Assembly: GCF_900699015.1 (NCBI RefSeq)
Contig: NZ_LR217737.1
Span: 1,017,118-1,081,117 of the forward strand
Origin: Erwinia_E haradaeae_E
GTDB taxonomy: Bacteria > Pseudomonadota > Gammaproteobacteria > Enterobacterales > Enterobacteriaceae
Length of the DNA stretch: 64,000 nt
Direction of reading: 5' to 3'
The notes beneath the pieces are model-generated. The model was not told the origin of the DNA, did not search any database, and saw nothing but the letters and a program-made list of their open reading frames with translations. The first letter of the stretch is position 1. Each line of letters opens with the position of its first letter. The position numbers and the translations under genes were made by a program. Positions 47,047 through 58,484 of this stretch are shown one piece after another.

Positions 47047-47455
47047 TTTTAATGCTAATTTAGTAATAGAGTTATTTTTATAAAAAGATCTAAAAGACAA
47101 TATAATTTTACCTAAAAGAATTCAATGTTTGTAAAAATCATTTTTATTGCAAATATGATTCAAATCTAGATTCAAATCTAATGGTAACTATTTTTACGAA
47201 AAATCTTACATAAAGTAACCTTGATTAGAAATAATCATTTTTAATTAAAATAGTAAAACAAGTTATATATCACTATTATAGTTAATAAAATTATGCATAA
47301 ATATTCAATATATTAAAACTTTCTAAGTTATATATACGATATATATTACTTTCACATTATGCATATATTGTTAGTTAACTTCGATGTTAGAAAAAATATT
47401 CTCATCATGTATACGATTGTTTAATATAGATTAATGAATATTAATAATAATACTC
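47047..47455. other. Non-coding stretch between convergent priA and ffh
   Basis: About 410 bases between two facing 3' ends. rpsP follows ffh in E. coli, but no rpsP frame is present here. No clear terminator was recognised. Confidence 0.5.
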
Positions 47456-48817
47456 TTAATGCCTTGTAAATCCGGTTGACATGAGATCTTTAATATTTTG
47501 AAACATTTTATCCATACCTCCTTTCTTTATTTTATTCATCATTTGTTGCATATCATTTAACTGCTTAAGCAATCGATTAACATCTTGTACTGTCATACCG
47601 GAACCAGAAGCAATACGTCTTTTACGAGAGCCTTTAATTATGTTAGGATATTGACGTTCTTTATATGTCATTGATTGAATCATCGCTTCCATGCGACTTA
47701 TAGAGATATCGTTTAAATGTGATTGAATATAAGTTGGTATTTCTTCTATTACTGGTAGCTTACTAAGCAAACCAGATACGCCACCTATATTTTTAAATTG
47801 TTTTAATTGGTTAAGAAAATCATTAAAATCTAGATTATTATTTTTTAAAGTTTTTTTCGCTAATTTTTCAGCTTCAACTTTATCTACTTTATTTTCAATA
47901 TCTTCGATTAAAGATAATATGTCACCCATTCCTAATATTCGTGAAGCAATGCGATCAGGATAAAAAGGTTCTAATTCTTCAATCTTTTCTCCAACACCTA
48001 TAAATTTAATAGGTTTACCAGTGATATAACGAATTGATAATGCAGCTCCACCACGGGAATCTCCATCTAATTTTGTTAGAATTACACCAGTTAATGGTAA
48101 TGATTCATTAAATGATCGAGCAATATTAGCGGCATCTTGTCCCATCATAGCATCAACTACTAGTAATGTTTCTACTGGCATAATAGTTGTATGTAATGTT
48201 TTAATCTCTTTCATTTTTACATCATCAATATGCAAACAACCCGCAGTATCTACTATAAGAACATCATAAAATTGTAGTTTGGCTTGATGAGCCGCAGATT
48301 TTACAATATCAATAGGATTTTGGCTTGAATGAGATGAAAAAAAATCTACTCCAATTTGTTTAGATAAAGTCTCTAATTGTTGAATAGCAGCCGGACGATA
48401 GATGTCAGAAGAAGCTATAAGTACTTTTTTTTTGTACTTATCATGTAGAAATTTACTAATTTTACCAACACTTGTAGTTTTGCCAGCACCTTGTTGACCT
48501 ACTAAGATAATGACTGCTGGAGGTTGAACTTTTAAGTTAAGGTGTTCATTTTTTTCACCCATTAGAAGTGTGAGCTCTTGCTTCATTAGTTTAATAAATT
48601 CTTGTCCCGGAGTAAGACTTTTATTTACTATCTGATTAATAGCACGTTCTTTTACATGCCTAATACATAAACGAACCACTGGTAGTGAAACATCTGCTTC
48701 TAATAATGATTTTCGCACTTCACGCAAAGTATCTTTAATATTGTCTTCAGTTAATCTACTACAACCCCTAATTTTTCTTAAGGCTTGTGATAAGCTCTTG
48801 GTTAAATTATTAAACAT
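47456..48817 (-). CDS. ffh: Signal recognition particle protein Ffh
   Basis: GTPase that binds signal sequences and 4.5S RNA to target membrane proteins to FtsY. The 453 residues equal the E. coli length. The N domain is followed by the G domain with GQQGAGKTTSVGKI, DTAGCLHID and TKLDGDSRGG. The M domain contains the RNA-binding GSRKRRIASGSGM and the methionine-rich MQQMMNKIKKGGMDKM. The start is ATG. The rpsP-rimM-trmD-rplS genes that accompany it in enterics are absent here. Confidence 0.97.
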   Translation of the reverse strand: MFNNLTKSLSQALRKIRGCSRLTEDNIKDTLREVRKSLLEADVSLPVVRLCIRHVKERAINQIVNKSLTPGQEFIKLMKQELTLLMGEKNEHLNLKVQPPAVIILVGQQGAGKTTSVGKISKFLHDKYKKKVLIASSDIYRPAAIQQLETLSKQIGVDFFSSHSSQNPIDIVKSAAHQAKLQFYDVLIVDTAGCLHIDDVKMKEIKTLHTTIMPVETLLVVDAMMGQDAANIARSFNESLPLTGVILTKLDGDSRGGAALSIRYITGKPIKFIGVGEKIEELEPFYPDRIASRILGMGDILSLIEDIENKVDKVEAEKLAKKTLKNNNLDFNDFLNQLKQFKNIGGVSGLLSKLPVIEEIPTYIQSHLNDISISRMEAMIQSMTYKERQYPNIIKGSRKRRIASGSGMTVQDVNRLLKQLNDMQQMMNKIKKGGMDKMFQNIKDLMSTGFTRH

Positions 48818-49286
48818 ATTTTGTTTCTCAACATAATTAAATTATCTTAAAGGATATATAGTGTATTAAAAGAATTATATTTTAATATTTAATTAAAATG
48901 AAATAAGTAGATGTATATAATCTTCTTTAAAATCAGTGTATATAAGTTTTGCTAGATAGCATCATTCATATCTATTACATTTGAATTTATATGGTATGTT
49001 TATATGAATAAAGATTCAATCTTCATTGTTGAACTAAAATTGTTACAAAAAATAGTTGCTCATACATTCATGATGTATTGATAAAAAATCTTGACTATTG
49101 TAATCATAAGTATATATAGGCATAGATTTTTAGTGAAAAACATAATTTAAATAAAAAATATTATAATAAATTGAATTATTTTGGCAAATAATTACAGATA
49201 GTCTATAGAAATCCTATTTATGATAGTAGTTTAAAATAAAGTTGTCAGCTCTATTCTTTTAGAATAGAAATAGAATTTTTTTTTGA
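48818..49286. other. Non-coding stretch between ffh and tRNA-Ile(CAT)
   Basis: About 470 bases, AT-rich, no open frame of note. It must hold the ffh promoter on the minus strand, but no clear pair of hexamers stands out. Confidence 0.45.
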
Positions 49287-49360
49287 TGGCCCCTGCTGGA
49301 CTTGAACCAGCGACCAAGCGATTATGAGTCGCCTGCTCTTACCGTCTGAGCTAAGGGGCC
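49287..49360 (-). tRNA. ileX: tRNA-Ile2 (anticodon CAT, lysidine type)
   Basis: A 74-base cloverleaf on the minus strand from GGCCCCTTAGCTCAG to CAGGGGCCA, anticodon loop CTCATAAT. The acceptor stem GGCCCCT and the arm CAGGCGACTCATAATCGC are those of E. coli ileX, not of a methionine tRNA. C34 should be changed to lysidine by TilS so that it reads AUA as isoleucine. CCA is not encoded (the bases after A are TCA). tilS lies about 1.1 kb upstream on the same strand. Confidence 0.93.
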
Positions 49361-50493
49361 TTGCAAGTATTTGATATGAACAACTATCTAATAATTTTGA
49401 TAATTAATATATATAGCGCTTTTCTCCAATTATACGTTATTATAATAACATAAATAACTGTCATTACTCTATGATTATCTTATATTTTCTTTAAATTGAT
49501 AGTCTAAACAAAATTAATATAATTTAACTAGTAAATAATATGATTTCTCTTTATCTAGAATAATACAGAAGATGAATGGAATTCAAATATAATTTTATTA
49601 ATTCAAAACTACATTATATAAAAAATTCTTAAATCATATTGAATTTAAGAAATAAAGCTCCATTATCTATATTTATAGATAATGATATGATCAATAAATC
49701 ATGAATATCAAAAATTCAGTTATCTAATAAAAACTTGATTTGTCAATTTGTAAAATAGGATCAGTTTTATAATAAAAAGTAAAGATCCTATAGATAGCTA
49801 TACTAAGATTCAGTAGATTAAGTAAAACCTATGTAATGTATATCATGATTAAATATCATAAAAATTGCTTTAATAATCTATCTAGCATGATAGGTTTTTC
49901 TATAAAATTAACACAGTAATTCTAATGAATGAATAAAATTCATTGCAAAATTTTATATACTCAATTATTATTGATTGAATATATAAAACTAAGATTAAAG
50001 ATTTAATCTGTATTAAAAATTTTAAATTCTTATTTAGAGTTCATTAATGATTAATTAGTATTATTATATTTAATTATTTAATTAAAATTAAATGTTAATA
50101 TTAAGATCAATTATGATAACTTCAACAAGTAATAGAATACCATAATAAATATCTAAATAATATTTATTTATTACAATAATTATCCTTTTTATAGGCTATT
50201 CATGCTTTTCATATATTTTATATTATTTCATGATAGATAATTTTACATTTTTATTATCTATAATTAATATACTTTTATTATTTTATTGAATTGAATAAGA
50301 ATTCAAATCTGTTATTAGAGATAATACTATTTATTATGATACCTTAAATTTTAGTTATTGTTCATATTAAAAATAAATGAGTATAACAAATATATCGTTA
50401 AATATAATTTTTAATTATTTTAATAGAAAATATTATATCAAATATTTATCTTACTCGATGTATGAAATCAGTATTATATTTGAAATGATACAA
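49361..50493. other. Non-coding stretch between tRNA-Ile2 and tilS
   Basis: About 1.1 kb of very AT-rich DNA with no recognisable gene, RNA or repeat. Confidence 0.45.
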
Positions 50494-51819
50494 TCAGTTT
50501 TTATTTAGTACAGAAGTTTCCCACGCAATATGCCATGGTTCTTGATCTATTTCAGGCGCACCCTCTAAAGTGATAAAAATACCAGGAGCGGCAATAAGTA
50601 CATCTCCATAAAAAATCAAAGGAGTACGCGTACGATTCCATGGTGGAATCTCATGTTCTTGCCATATCTTTTTTAAAGAACGGCTTCTAGAACGACCTAT
50701 AATCTTGAATAATCCATATGCGCAAAAACGTACATTCACAATAGTATGTATAGTAGGATAACGTAATGCTATGCCATTTAAAGACTGAGTAAGCTGACCT
50801 AATCCATCAGGTAAGGATAAAGGCTTCCAAGGTGGTTCCCATAATAACTTAATGTTAATTAATGATTTTTTCAGTGACATAAAATATAGCCGAGAACGGA
50901 AACGTCTTATTTCTTTAATCCCAATTTTTAAAGATGGATTTGCATCTGGACGGGCAATAGCGACTTCTTTCCATATTCGTTTTAATGAATCATAAGATGG
51001 AAGCTCACCGTTGTATTGACGAGCAATCCAGCGACGTAATAATGCTGCACGACGAACCGAACTCATTGTTAATAATGGTATGTAATCTAATGAATTAGAG
51101 GAATCTATTAAAGAATTTAATGTATCTAATAAACATTCATCTAATAAACGTTCTTGCTCACCACATAATTTTGCACTACGTGAAACTGTACTAGAAAAAT
51201 AAGGCCACCTTTTATTTAGTAATGGTATTATTTTTAAACGCAAAAAATTACGATCATAGCGGATATCTTGATTACTATCATCTTCAATCCAAATAAGACC
51301 ATGATAATGTGCTAATTCTTCTAGTTTTTCCCGTGTATAAGTAAGGAGAGGTCGAAGGTGATAACTACCTCTTTGGTTCTTTGAAGGGAGCATTCCTGCT
51401 ATACCCGCTGGCCCTCTTCCACGTTTTAATGCTAATAAAACTGTTTCACACTGGTCATCTTGATGATGACCAGTGAGTAGTACTTCTCCTGTTAATAGCA
51501 TTTTATATAAAGCATTATAACGTACTTGACGTGCTGAAGATTCTATTCCTTGTCCCTTAGAATTTACTTGAACACTATGAACCACTAAAGGAACTTTCCA
51601 AGTTGTACATTGATTCTGGCAATGGATTATCCATTTTTTAGAATCATTATGTATGCCATGATCAATATAAGCTGCTCGAAGTCTCAAATCAGTATATTTT
51701 TTACGTAGCTGAACCAATTGATAAAGAAGAATACTGGAATCTAACCCACCACTATACGCTATTAATACAGAACGCTGATTTAAAAGAGCATGTTCTAAGT
51801 CAATAGTAGACAATATCAT
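50494..51819 (-). CDS. tilS: tRNA(Ile)-lysidine synthetase
   Basis: Attaches lysine to C34 of tRNA-Ile(CAU), changing both its codon reading and its charging from Met to Ile. The 441 residues match E. coli TilS (432). The PP-loop is AYSGGLDSSILL, the middle shows GHHQDDQCETVLLALKRG and IEDDSNQD with YDRNFLRLKIIPLL, and the C-terminal domains include RSRSLKKIWQEHEIPPWNR. All catalytic motifs are intact. Its substrate tRNA is in the same window. Confidence 0.96.
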   Translation of the reverse strand: MILSTIDLEHALLNQRSVLIAYSGGLDSSILLYQLVQLRKKYTDLRLRAAYIDHGIHNDSKKWIIHCQNQCTTWKVPLVVHSVQVNSKGQGIESSARQVRYNALYKMLLTGEVLLTGHHQDDQCETVLLALKRGRGPAGIAGMLPSKNQRGSYHLRPLLTYTREKLEELAHYHGLIWIEDDSNQDIRYDRNFLRLKIIPLLNKRWPYFSSTVSRSAKLCGEQERLLDECLLDTLNSLIDSSNSLDYIPLLTMSSVRRAALLRRWIARQYNGELPSYDSLKRIWKEVAIARPDANPSLKIGIKEIRRFRSRLYFMSLKKSLINIKLLWEPPWKPLSLPDGLGQLTQSLNGIALRYPTIHTIVNVRFCAYGLFKIIGRSRSRSLKKIWQEHEIPPWNRTRTPLIFYGDVLIAAPGIFITLEGAPEIDQEPWHIAWETSVLNKN

Positions 51820-53010
51820 TTATTGTTCCAAACAATGCAGATAACTAAAAGCTATATTGCGCTATAGATAATTTAATTATACATTAAGTTTTATAGAATA
51901 ATTAGATACGATTATTTTAATGTAGTTAATAATTTATCTAAGTAAGATATTTAGATGTAAATCTTGGTATTAATTCATAAAGTTTAAAAATTTCAGACAA
52001 ATTTTTAAATCTATTAATTTTTAATATTATAATGTGTTAAAATAGAATACAATTCTATTGTAAAAAATCAAAATAAAGATTGATGTTTAATAACATTATC
52101 TATTTTATATTTCATTATCATGATAATTATATCATGTTATGATTTTTTTTAATGATTACTTTGTATTAGGTTAAAGGTTTGTTATTAAATTATTTAAAAA
52201 TAACAATGTTTTACCATTAAAAAATCGTGCTTTATAAGTATTATATTAATATAAATTAGCATCCAATAAATGACATTTAATAAAATATATCATAGTTCAT
52301 CACTGATGATGAAATATATTTTTATTAAAAATGAGTTATATTATTTAGATTAATAAGTATATTAAATTTAATTGATTAAATTCGTATTTAACAAAATTAT
52401 TATAAACTATTTATATAATTAAAGCATTAGTTACCATATATATGACCAAAAGAACCACGAATAATACTAGAAAATAAAATCATAAATTATATTAAATAGT
52501 TTGTTGGTTATTAAAACATTCATTTAGATATCTTTGTAAGATAGGTAAATTGATGTAATTAAATTAGTTTTACTCTATGTTTATCTAGTTAATTAGATTT
52601 AAAATTGATCAATCAAATCATCTATTCAAAAATACTACAAAAGTCTTAATTACAGAGATTTAAGAAATTTAAAACTTAATTGTATATATCTAATTAATTG
52701 TTTATCTAAATAGACTAAATACTAATTATTGTTGTCTTTCACTCAATATAATTAAAGTATTATATAATTGAAATTATACGTGTATATTACATTTTTTATC
52801 TGATTCATTATTATTTAGTTTTTAAAAGATCAGTTGTTTAGAAATTTTGCATACAAAGTAAGACTGGGATTCCTGGACTATTCAACACAACTTATCGACT
52901 AGAACGTATATTATATGAGTCGTAATCATTTATTTAAATTATAGAAGTAAAGTGTGCAATCCAGGTTTCCTAGTGTTATTCTATAAGAATATTTAATCTT
53001 ATCGATCTAT
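51820..53010. other. Non-coding stretch between tilS and ihfB
   Basis: About 1.2 kb. Most is plain AT-rich DNA. The patch at about 52850-52975 is richer in GC and may be a gene relic downstream of ihfB, but I could not match it. Confidence 0.45.
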
Positions 53011-53295
53011 TTAATCACTAAAGTTAGCTCGATTTCGCAATTCTTTTCCTGGTTTGAAATATGGTACAGATTTGCTTTTTAATTTTACTTTTTCTCCAGT
53101 TTTAGGATTGCGACCAATACGAGATGAACGATAGTGTAGAGAGAAGCTACCAAATCCTCGAATTTCGATACGTTCACCTTTAGACAACATACCTATCATC
53201 TGCTCTAATATCTTTTGTATTACATCCTCAATCATTTGTATCGAAATATGCGATTGCTGTGCAGCTAACTTTTCAATCAGTTCCGTCTTGGTCAC
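53011..53295 (-). CDS. ihfB: Integration host factor subunit beta
   Basis: DNA-bending nucleoid protein of the HU/IHF family. The 94 residues equal the E. coli length: TKTELIEKLAAQQSHI, GERIEIRGFGSFSLHYR, and RIGRNPKTGEKV, which includes the intercalating proline. The start is GTG, with GGAGG about 5 bases upstream. It follows rpsA by 81 bases in the conserved cmk-rpsA-ihfB order. The IHF alpha partner is not in this window. Confidence 0.95.
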   Translation of the reverse strand: MTKTELIEKLAAQQSHISIQMIEDVIQKILEQMIGMLSKGERIEIRGFGSFSLHYRSSRIGRNPKTGEKVKLKSKSVPYFKPGKELRNRANFSD

Positions 53296-53376
53296 ACAAT
53301 CCTCCGTTAAATTATTGATTAGAATAATTGTGATAATTCAACCTTCTATTTTAAAATAGAACTACGTAAACTAATA

Positions 53377-55050
53377 TTATTCACTTTGTGCAGCTTTAAA
53401 AGCTGCAGCCATCACATTAGAAAAGTTACTCTCTTCTTTTTCTTTTTGAATAGGATTAATAAAATCTCGTTCATCTATTTTATCTTTAGAACGAGAAGAT
53501 AAACTAACTATACGATTTTTACGATCTGCACCATTAAATTTAGCAGTAATATAGTCACCAACTTTTAATATAGGATCAGAATTTTCTGTATGATCTAATG
53601 TTGTTTCAGTAATACGAAGATACCCTTCTACACCATCATCTAATTTTATTGTAGCGCCTTTTGCATCTACAAGCATAACCGTTCCATTAACAAGAGTACC
53701 TTTCTTATTTAATAAAAGATAACTGTTAAATGGATCTTCTATTAACTGTTTAACACCTAAAGAGATACGCTCACGTTCCGCGTCAACTTGTAAAACTACA
53801 GTAGCAATATCATCACCTTTTCTATAATTACGTATAGATTCTTCATCTGTATTATTCCAAGAAATATCAGATAAATGAACTAGGCCATCGATACCACCTT
53901 CTAAACCTATAAAAATACCAAAATCTGTGATGGATTTAATTTTTCCTATAACTCGATCGCCTTTTTTATAACTTTCAGAAAATTTTTGCCAAGGGTTTGG
54001 CTGACATTGCTTGAGTCCTAAAGAGATACGTCGACGCTCTTCATCAATATCGAGTACCATTACTTCTACCGTATCAGATACGTTAACAATTTTAGATGGA
54101 TGGATATTTTTATTAGTCCAGTCCATTTCTGAAATATGCACTAGACCTTCAACACCTTCTTCAATTTCCACAAAACATCCATAATCGGCTAAATTCGTTA
54201 CCCGACCATTGAGTTTTGTTCCTTCTGGGTAACGTACTGCAATAGCTACCCATGGATCTTCTCCCATTTGCTTTAAACCTAATGAAACACGAGTGCGTTC
54301 ACGATCAAACTTAAGAATTTTCACTAAAATTTCATCACCAACAACAACAACTTCACTAGGATGTTTCACACGTTTCCAGGCCATATCGGTGATATGAAGC
54401 AATCCGTCAACACCGCCTAAATCAACAAATGCACCATAATCAGTAAGATTTTTAACGATTCCTCGTATTTCTAACCCTTCTTGTAAATGTGTTAGAAGAT
54501 GATCACGTTCTGCACTACTTTCTGATTCAATAACAGATCGACGCGATACTACAACATTATTTCTTTTTTGATCTAATTTTATAACTTTAAACTCTAGTTC
54601 TTTACCTTCTAAGTGTATTGTATCACGAACTGGACGAACATCCACTAAGGAACCTGGTAAGAACGCACGAATTCCAGCTAGTTCAACTGTAAACCCTCCT
54701 TTAACTTTACCATTAATTACACCAGTAACAGTTGCAGCTTCTTCATAAGCTTTTTCTAAAGCAATCCAAGCTTCGTAACGTTTAGCTTTTTCACGGGACA
54801 ACAGGGTTTCCCCAAAACCGTCTTCTACTGCATCTAAAGCAACATCGACTTGATCACCAACTCGAATTTCTAATCTACCAGATGCATTCCTAAATTGTTC
54901 TGTAGAGATTGTAGATTCAGATTTTAGACCTGCATCAACTATAACAATATCTTTGTCAATAGATAACACTACACCACGCACGATAGAGCCAGGTCGGGTC
55001 TCAATTTTTTTTAGAGACTCTTCAAACAGTAAAGCAAAAGATTCAGTCAT
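53377..55050 (-). CDS. rpsA: 30S ribosomal protein S1
   Basis: mRNA-binding protein that helps the 30S subunit start translation. The 557 residues equal the E. coli length, with six S1 repeats. Examples are SIVRGVVLSIDKDIVIVDAG, LTDYGAFVDLGGVDGLLHIT, DYGCFVEIEEGVEGLVHISE and DFGIFIGLEGGIDGLVHLSD. The start is ATG, with only a weak GAAG site upstream. This resembles the E. coli gene, which also has a poor ribosome site. The 150-base leader may fold, and S1 autocontrol is possible by analogy. Confidence 0.97.
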   Translation of the reverse strand: MTESFALLFEESLKKIETRPGSIVRGVVLSIDKDIVIVDAGLKSESTISTEQFRNASGRLEIRVGDQVDVALDAVEDGFGETLLSREKAKRYEAWIALEKAYEEAATVTGVINGKVKGGFTVELAGIRAFLPGSLVDVRPVRDTIHLEGKELEFKVIKLDQKRNNVVVSRRSVIESESSAERDHLLTHLQEGLEIRGIVKNLTDYGAFVDLGGVDGLLHITDMAWKRVKHPSEVVVVGDEILVKILKFDRERTRVSLGLKQMGEDPWVAIAVRYPEGTKLNGRVTNLADYGCFVEIEEGVEGLVHISEMDWTNKNIHPSKIVNVSDTVEVMVLDIDEERRRISLGLKQCQPNPWQKFSESYKKGDRVIGKIKSITDFGIFIGLEGGIDGLVHLSDISWNNTDEESIRNYRKGDDIATVVLQVDAERERISLGVKQLIEDPFNSYLLLNKKGTLVNGTVMLVDAKGATIKLDDGVEGYLRITETTLDHTENSDPILKVGDYITAKFNGADRKNRIVSLSSRSKDKIDERDFINPIQKEKEESNFSNVMAAAFKAAQSE

Positions 55051-55202
55051 AATTGATAATCTTCAGGATTCTTAAATTTAACATCCCCTATCATCCTGAC
55101 AGGTGGAATTTTGTGGCATGATCCATGGTGTCCATCACATAGAATGAGATACATTATTTAGTACTCTCTAATTTTTATAGATTCACTGAGTATTTCTGAG
55201 AT

Positions 55203-55886
55203 TTACAGTAAAGAAAGTTTTTTGTATACATAATTAAGAGCAATTCCAAGTACTTGTTTCATTGGGATATTAGTTGAATCAATCCTTAGTGCATCAGGTG
55301 CAAGAAGAAGAGGAGAACTACTGCGTTGACGATCGCGCTCATCTCTCTCTTGAATCTGATCTATAAGGTTATTAAAATTAACACTAAAGCCATTTTTCTG
55401 CAACTGTAGCTTACGTCGGTTGACACGTTCGGATAGATTAGCATCTAAAAAAATTTTAATTAATGCATCAGGAAAAACTACTGACCCCATATCACGACCA
55501 TCTGTAATTAATCCTGGTGGTAGACGAAATTTACGTTGAAATGATAGTAAAATTTCTCGTACACACGGTAATACAGCAATTTTCGATGCTATTATACTAA
55601 TGTTTTGATTACGAATTTTAGTGGATACATCTTTACCTTCTAGTATAACCTGTACTTTTCCATTTTTAGAATAAAACAAAACTTGAAGTTGCATGGCAAC
55701 TCTACAAATATCTTCTTCAACACTGAGATTAATTTGATTTTCTAATGTTAACAAAGCTAATACTCGATAAATTAGACCAGAATCAAGAAAATTCCATTTT
55801 AATATTTTGGTCATTTCTTGACATAATTGCCCTTTTCCTGCAGCACTAGGACCATCGATGGTTATGACAGGTACCGTATTGGTCAC
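55203..55886 (-). CDS. cmk: Cytidylate kinase
   Basis: Phosphorylates CMP and dCMP. The 227 residues equal the E. coli length. It has the P-loop DGPSAAGKGQLCQ, the nucleotide-site LLSFQRKFR, TDGRDMGSVVFPDA, and the lid RDERDRQRSSSPL. The start is GTG with AAGGAGA upstream. It leads the cmk-rpsA-ihfB group. Upstream in enterics are aroA and serC. serC survives here only as a pseudogene. Confidence 0.96.
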   Translation of the reverse strand: MTNTVPVITIDGPSAAGKGQLCQEMTKILKWNFLDSGLIYRVLALLTLENQINLSVEEDICRVAMQLQVLFYSKNGKVQVILEGKDVSTKIRNQNISIIASKIAVLPCVREILLSFQRKFRLPPGLITDGRDMGSVVFPDALIKIFLDANLSERVNRRKLQLQKNGFSVNFNNLIDQIQERDERDRQRSSSPLLLAPDALRIDSTNIPMKQVLGIALNYVYKKLSLL

Positions 55887-57403
55887 CCAGTGTTCTCCTT
55901 CATTAAAAAACTTAAATTAGTCTAATTGTATGTTGAAATTAGGATGAATATATGTAACTTTGATGATTAAATTATTCATTGTGATAGATTGTGTAGAATA
56001 TGAATTCAACTTCAAAATGATATTTTGTATAAAGCAATATTTATCATAATATTTTAAATAAATAAATATAGTATTTTAAGACAGCACCACTATTTTATGA
56101 TTAGTTTTATTATAGAAGCGTTTTATTTTTAAGATTATTAATTTTTTAAAAAAATAGAAAATGTAATTTTCATTATAATGATCTTATGTTTAGATGTATA
56201 TTTAGTGATAATGATAAATAAATTTTTTACCAAGCAAGATCGATATCTATTCAAAATGATTACAAATAGTCTATTGCTTCTATAAGCATTGCTTGCTAAG
56301 CGTTTCACTAAATTATCTGAATTCTTAATGACACCTAATTATCTCTTTTTTATAAACAATTATTTACAGATTATTTTCTACTTTTAATTAAGATATTATA
56401 ATCAAGATTGATCACAAACATTAAGAAACTTTCTAATACAATTACAGAATTTTTAATATTTAATAAAGTTGATCATGATCAGATATCTTATATTCTATTT
56501 TTTCTTTACTTCATTACAAATGAACTAATATTTTTTAAATATTATTTTTTAAAGAATAAAAGACGTTTTGAGGAAAATAGATGACATATAATAAATAAAA
56601 TGAAATTAGTATGATAGTTAATTATGTGATTATAGTAAGATTGATATCTTCTATATATAAAGAAAATGATTGTAATAATTTACATCATGATTCATGATAT
56701 TCAGATATTTTATCGACCCAAAATATGTCTTGTTACCATATTCTGTAGAGTTACAAATAATTTTTAATTTCATATTTTGTCTAAATTAAAATTTTATATA
56801 GAGTGAGTTATTACATATGTTGAATTATATGTGTTATTATTCATTATTCTATGGTAATAGAATATCATAAAAATATAATTTTTAAAAATTTTAAAAATTT
56901 ATTGTAATTACAAGTACCAGTAAATTACTACTATAGTATTTTATACAATAGATAAAATAAAATCAACTATATAGATTAATAATAAGATTGAAATAGAGTT
57001 TTAATAAACACAAAGTTATAATTTATTTTTATGACTAGATATTAAAGATTAAAATATGAATATCCATATCAAGATCACCTAAGTATGAAATATCTTGTTA
57101 AGGTGTATTGCCTTTATTTTAGATTAAAAGTATGTAACATATTATAAGCACAGGATCTACATAGATCTTTTCATTTCAATATTAATTTTATGATAAAGTC
57201 TATGAACTGTAATCAAGACCACAGGATGAAATAACCATATTTATAGTTAGTATTTCATAAAAAATATATAAATTAATTATCTATAATATTTTATAGAAAT
57301 ATAATTATATTAAGTTTTAGATGGTCTGTTAAAATAACAACATGTTAAATATGATTTCATATCATCTACAAGCTTGAATTTTATAAGAAATAGCATTATA
57401 TAT
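55887..57403. other. Non-coding stretch at the position of aroA
   Basis: In enterics aroA (about 1.3 kb) lies between serC and cmk. The gap of 1.5 kb between the serC relic and cmk has the right size, and an ATG at 57360 (minus) begins MKSYLT, vaguely like AroA. I could not follow any further similarity, so aroA debris is inferred from position only. Confidence 0.4.
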
Positions 57404-58484
57404 CCATAATATTTATATTCAAAATTTTACATAAAATCATCTGATTTTATCACTCTAAACACTAGCATAGCATTATAGAGAAATACATGAATACTCCTAT
57501 AGTTTTATAACCCCGTGATGTATACAATCCAGCAGATAATGATTCGGAAAGAAAATAGTGTCTTCAATCTTTTATCTAAAAGTTGAAATGATTTGTTTGC
57601 ATATGAGCGATTGGCTATAACTATAATATTATAATACAGATTACTATTATTAATGATGTGATACAAGAGATTTGTGTTAAATTGATTTATTTTTCTATTT
57701 TTTAAGTTTCCCCCTTTTTTAACTACTTAAAAACTAGATTAGTAAGATACTAAGAAAAAGTAGGAGAACTATTAAACATAGAATTGTTCTCTTCTAATAC
57801 TTTATAATGAAAATTGATGGTAATTTATTCCGTGTTTAGTCTAGAAGATCTTCACGAACAACAACTACTGTTAGAGCAGTAATACCAATATTTTTTATGC
57901 AGTAGTATATAAAGATACCATACCTACTGAGGTTGAAAGGTTTTGATAAAAGAGTAAATGAGAGTTTAGCTACCAGTGTATACTGAGGAAGATTAGATAT
58001 TTCGTGTATAGCGAAATAATCAATGGTTTTATTGGGACTAAAATAAATATAAGTAGATTTTTCGGATATTTTCTATCTGTTCATTACAAGGATGCCGAAG
58101 TATATTTATGTTAATATTTTTACATTGATTAATTAGGTTCATAATATTTTTGTATTTCTTTAATAGCGCTTTTGGATCAATAGCCTCATTAATGTAATCT
58201 GCTTTTACTACTTTGTTCTAATAAATGTAAAAAAAATTCTGAAAATTCCCTATGTGCTCCACTGGAATAAAATAAAAATTTTGTAATTGAGTAGAATCTT
58301 AAGTAAAGAGCGTAAAATACTTATAGCTTCTTCAGTCATGTGAACAAATGCTTGACTACGATGATTAATTTTCATCACAAATTGTCCTAAAACACGCCAA
58401 TTGTCTAATTTCTTGCTTAACAGACTAAACACCGTCTTTAAGTAACATGGCCAGTCCAGAAATAAAATTAAAAATTAGATTCAT
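57404..58484 (-). pseudogene. serC: Phosphoserine aminotransferase pseudogene, full length
   Basis: Translating the minus strand in shifting frames recovers SerC from end to end. It starts with an ATG at 58484 giving MNLIFNFISGLAML (E. coli MAQIFNFSSGPAML). Next come NWRVLGQFVMKINHRSQAF, NKTIDYFAIH (NETIDGIAID), and SRYGIFIYYCIKNIG with VVVVREDLL at about 57840-57900. SMFNSSPTFS is at 57751-57783, ANRSYANKSFQLLD near 57575-57617, and LYNAML with DFM-NFE at the end. At least five frame changes and several stops interrupt it. The span of about 1,080 bases nearly equals the intact gene (1,089). Its place upstream of cmk is that of E. coli serC. SerC acts in serine and pyridoxal phosphate synthesis. 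Confidence 0.88.

Noticed and set aside
49287..49360. Calling the CAT-anticodon tRNA a methionine tRNA
   Set aside because: Its acceptor and anticodon stems match E. coli ileX, and they do not match metT or the initiator tRNA.
55887..57403. A recognisable aroA pseudogene between serC and cmk
   Set aside because: Position and size fit, and an ATG at 57360 begins MKSYLT, but I could not follow AroA motifs through the region, so it is left as positional inference only.
58250..58432. A 60-codon minus-strand frame starting MFSLLSKKLDNW
   Set aside because: It is a fragment of the serC pseudogene, in line with SerC residues after the start. It is not an independent gene.
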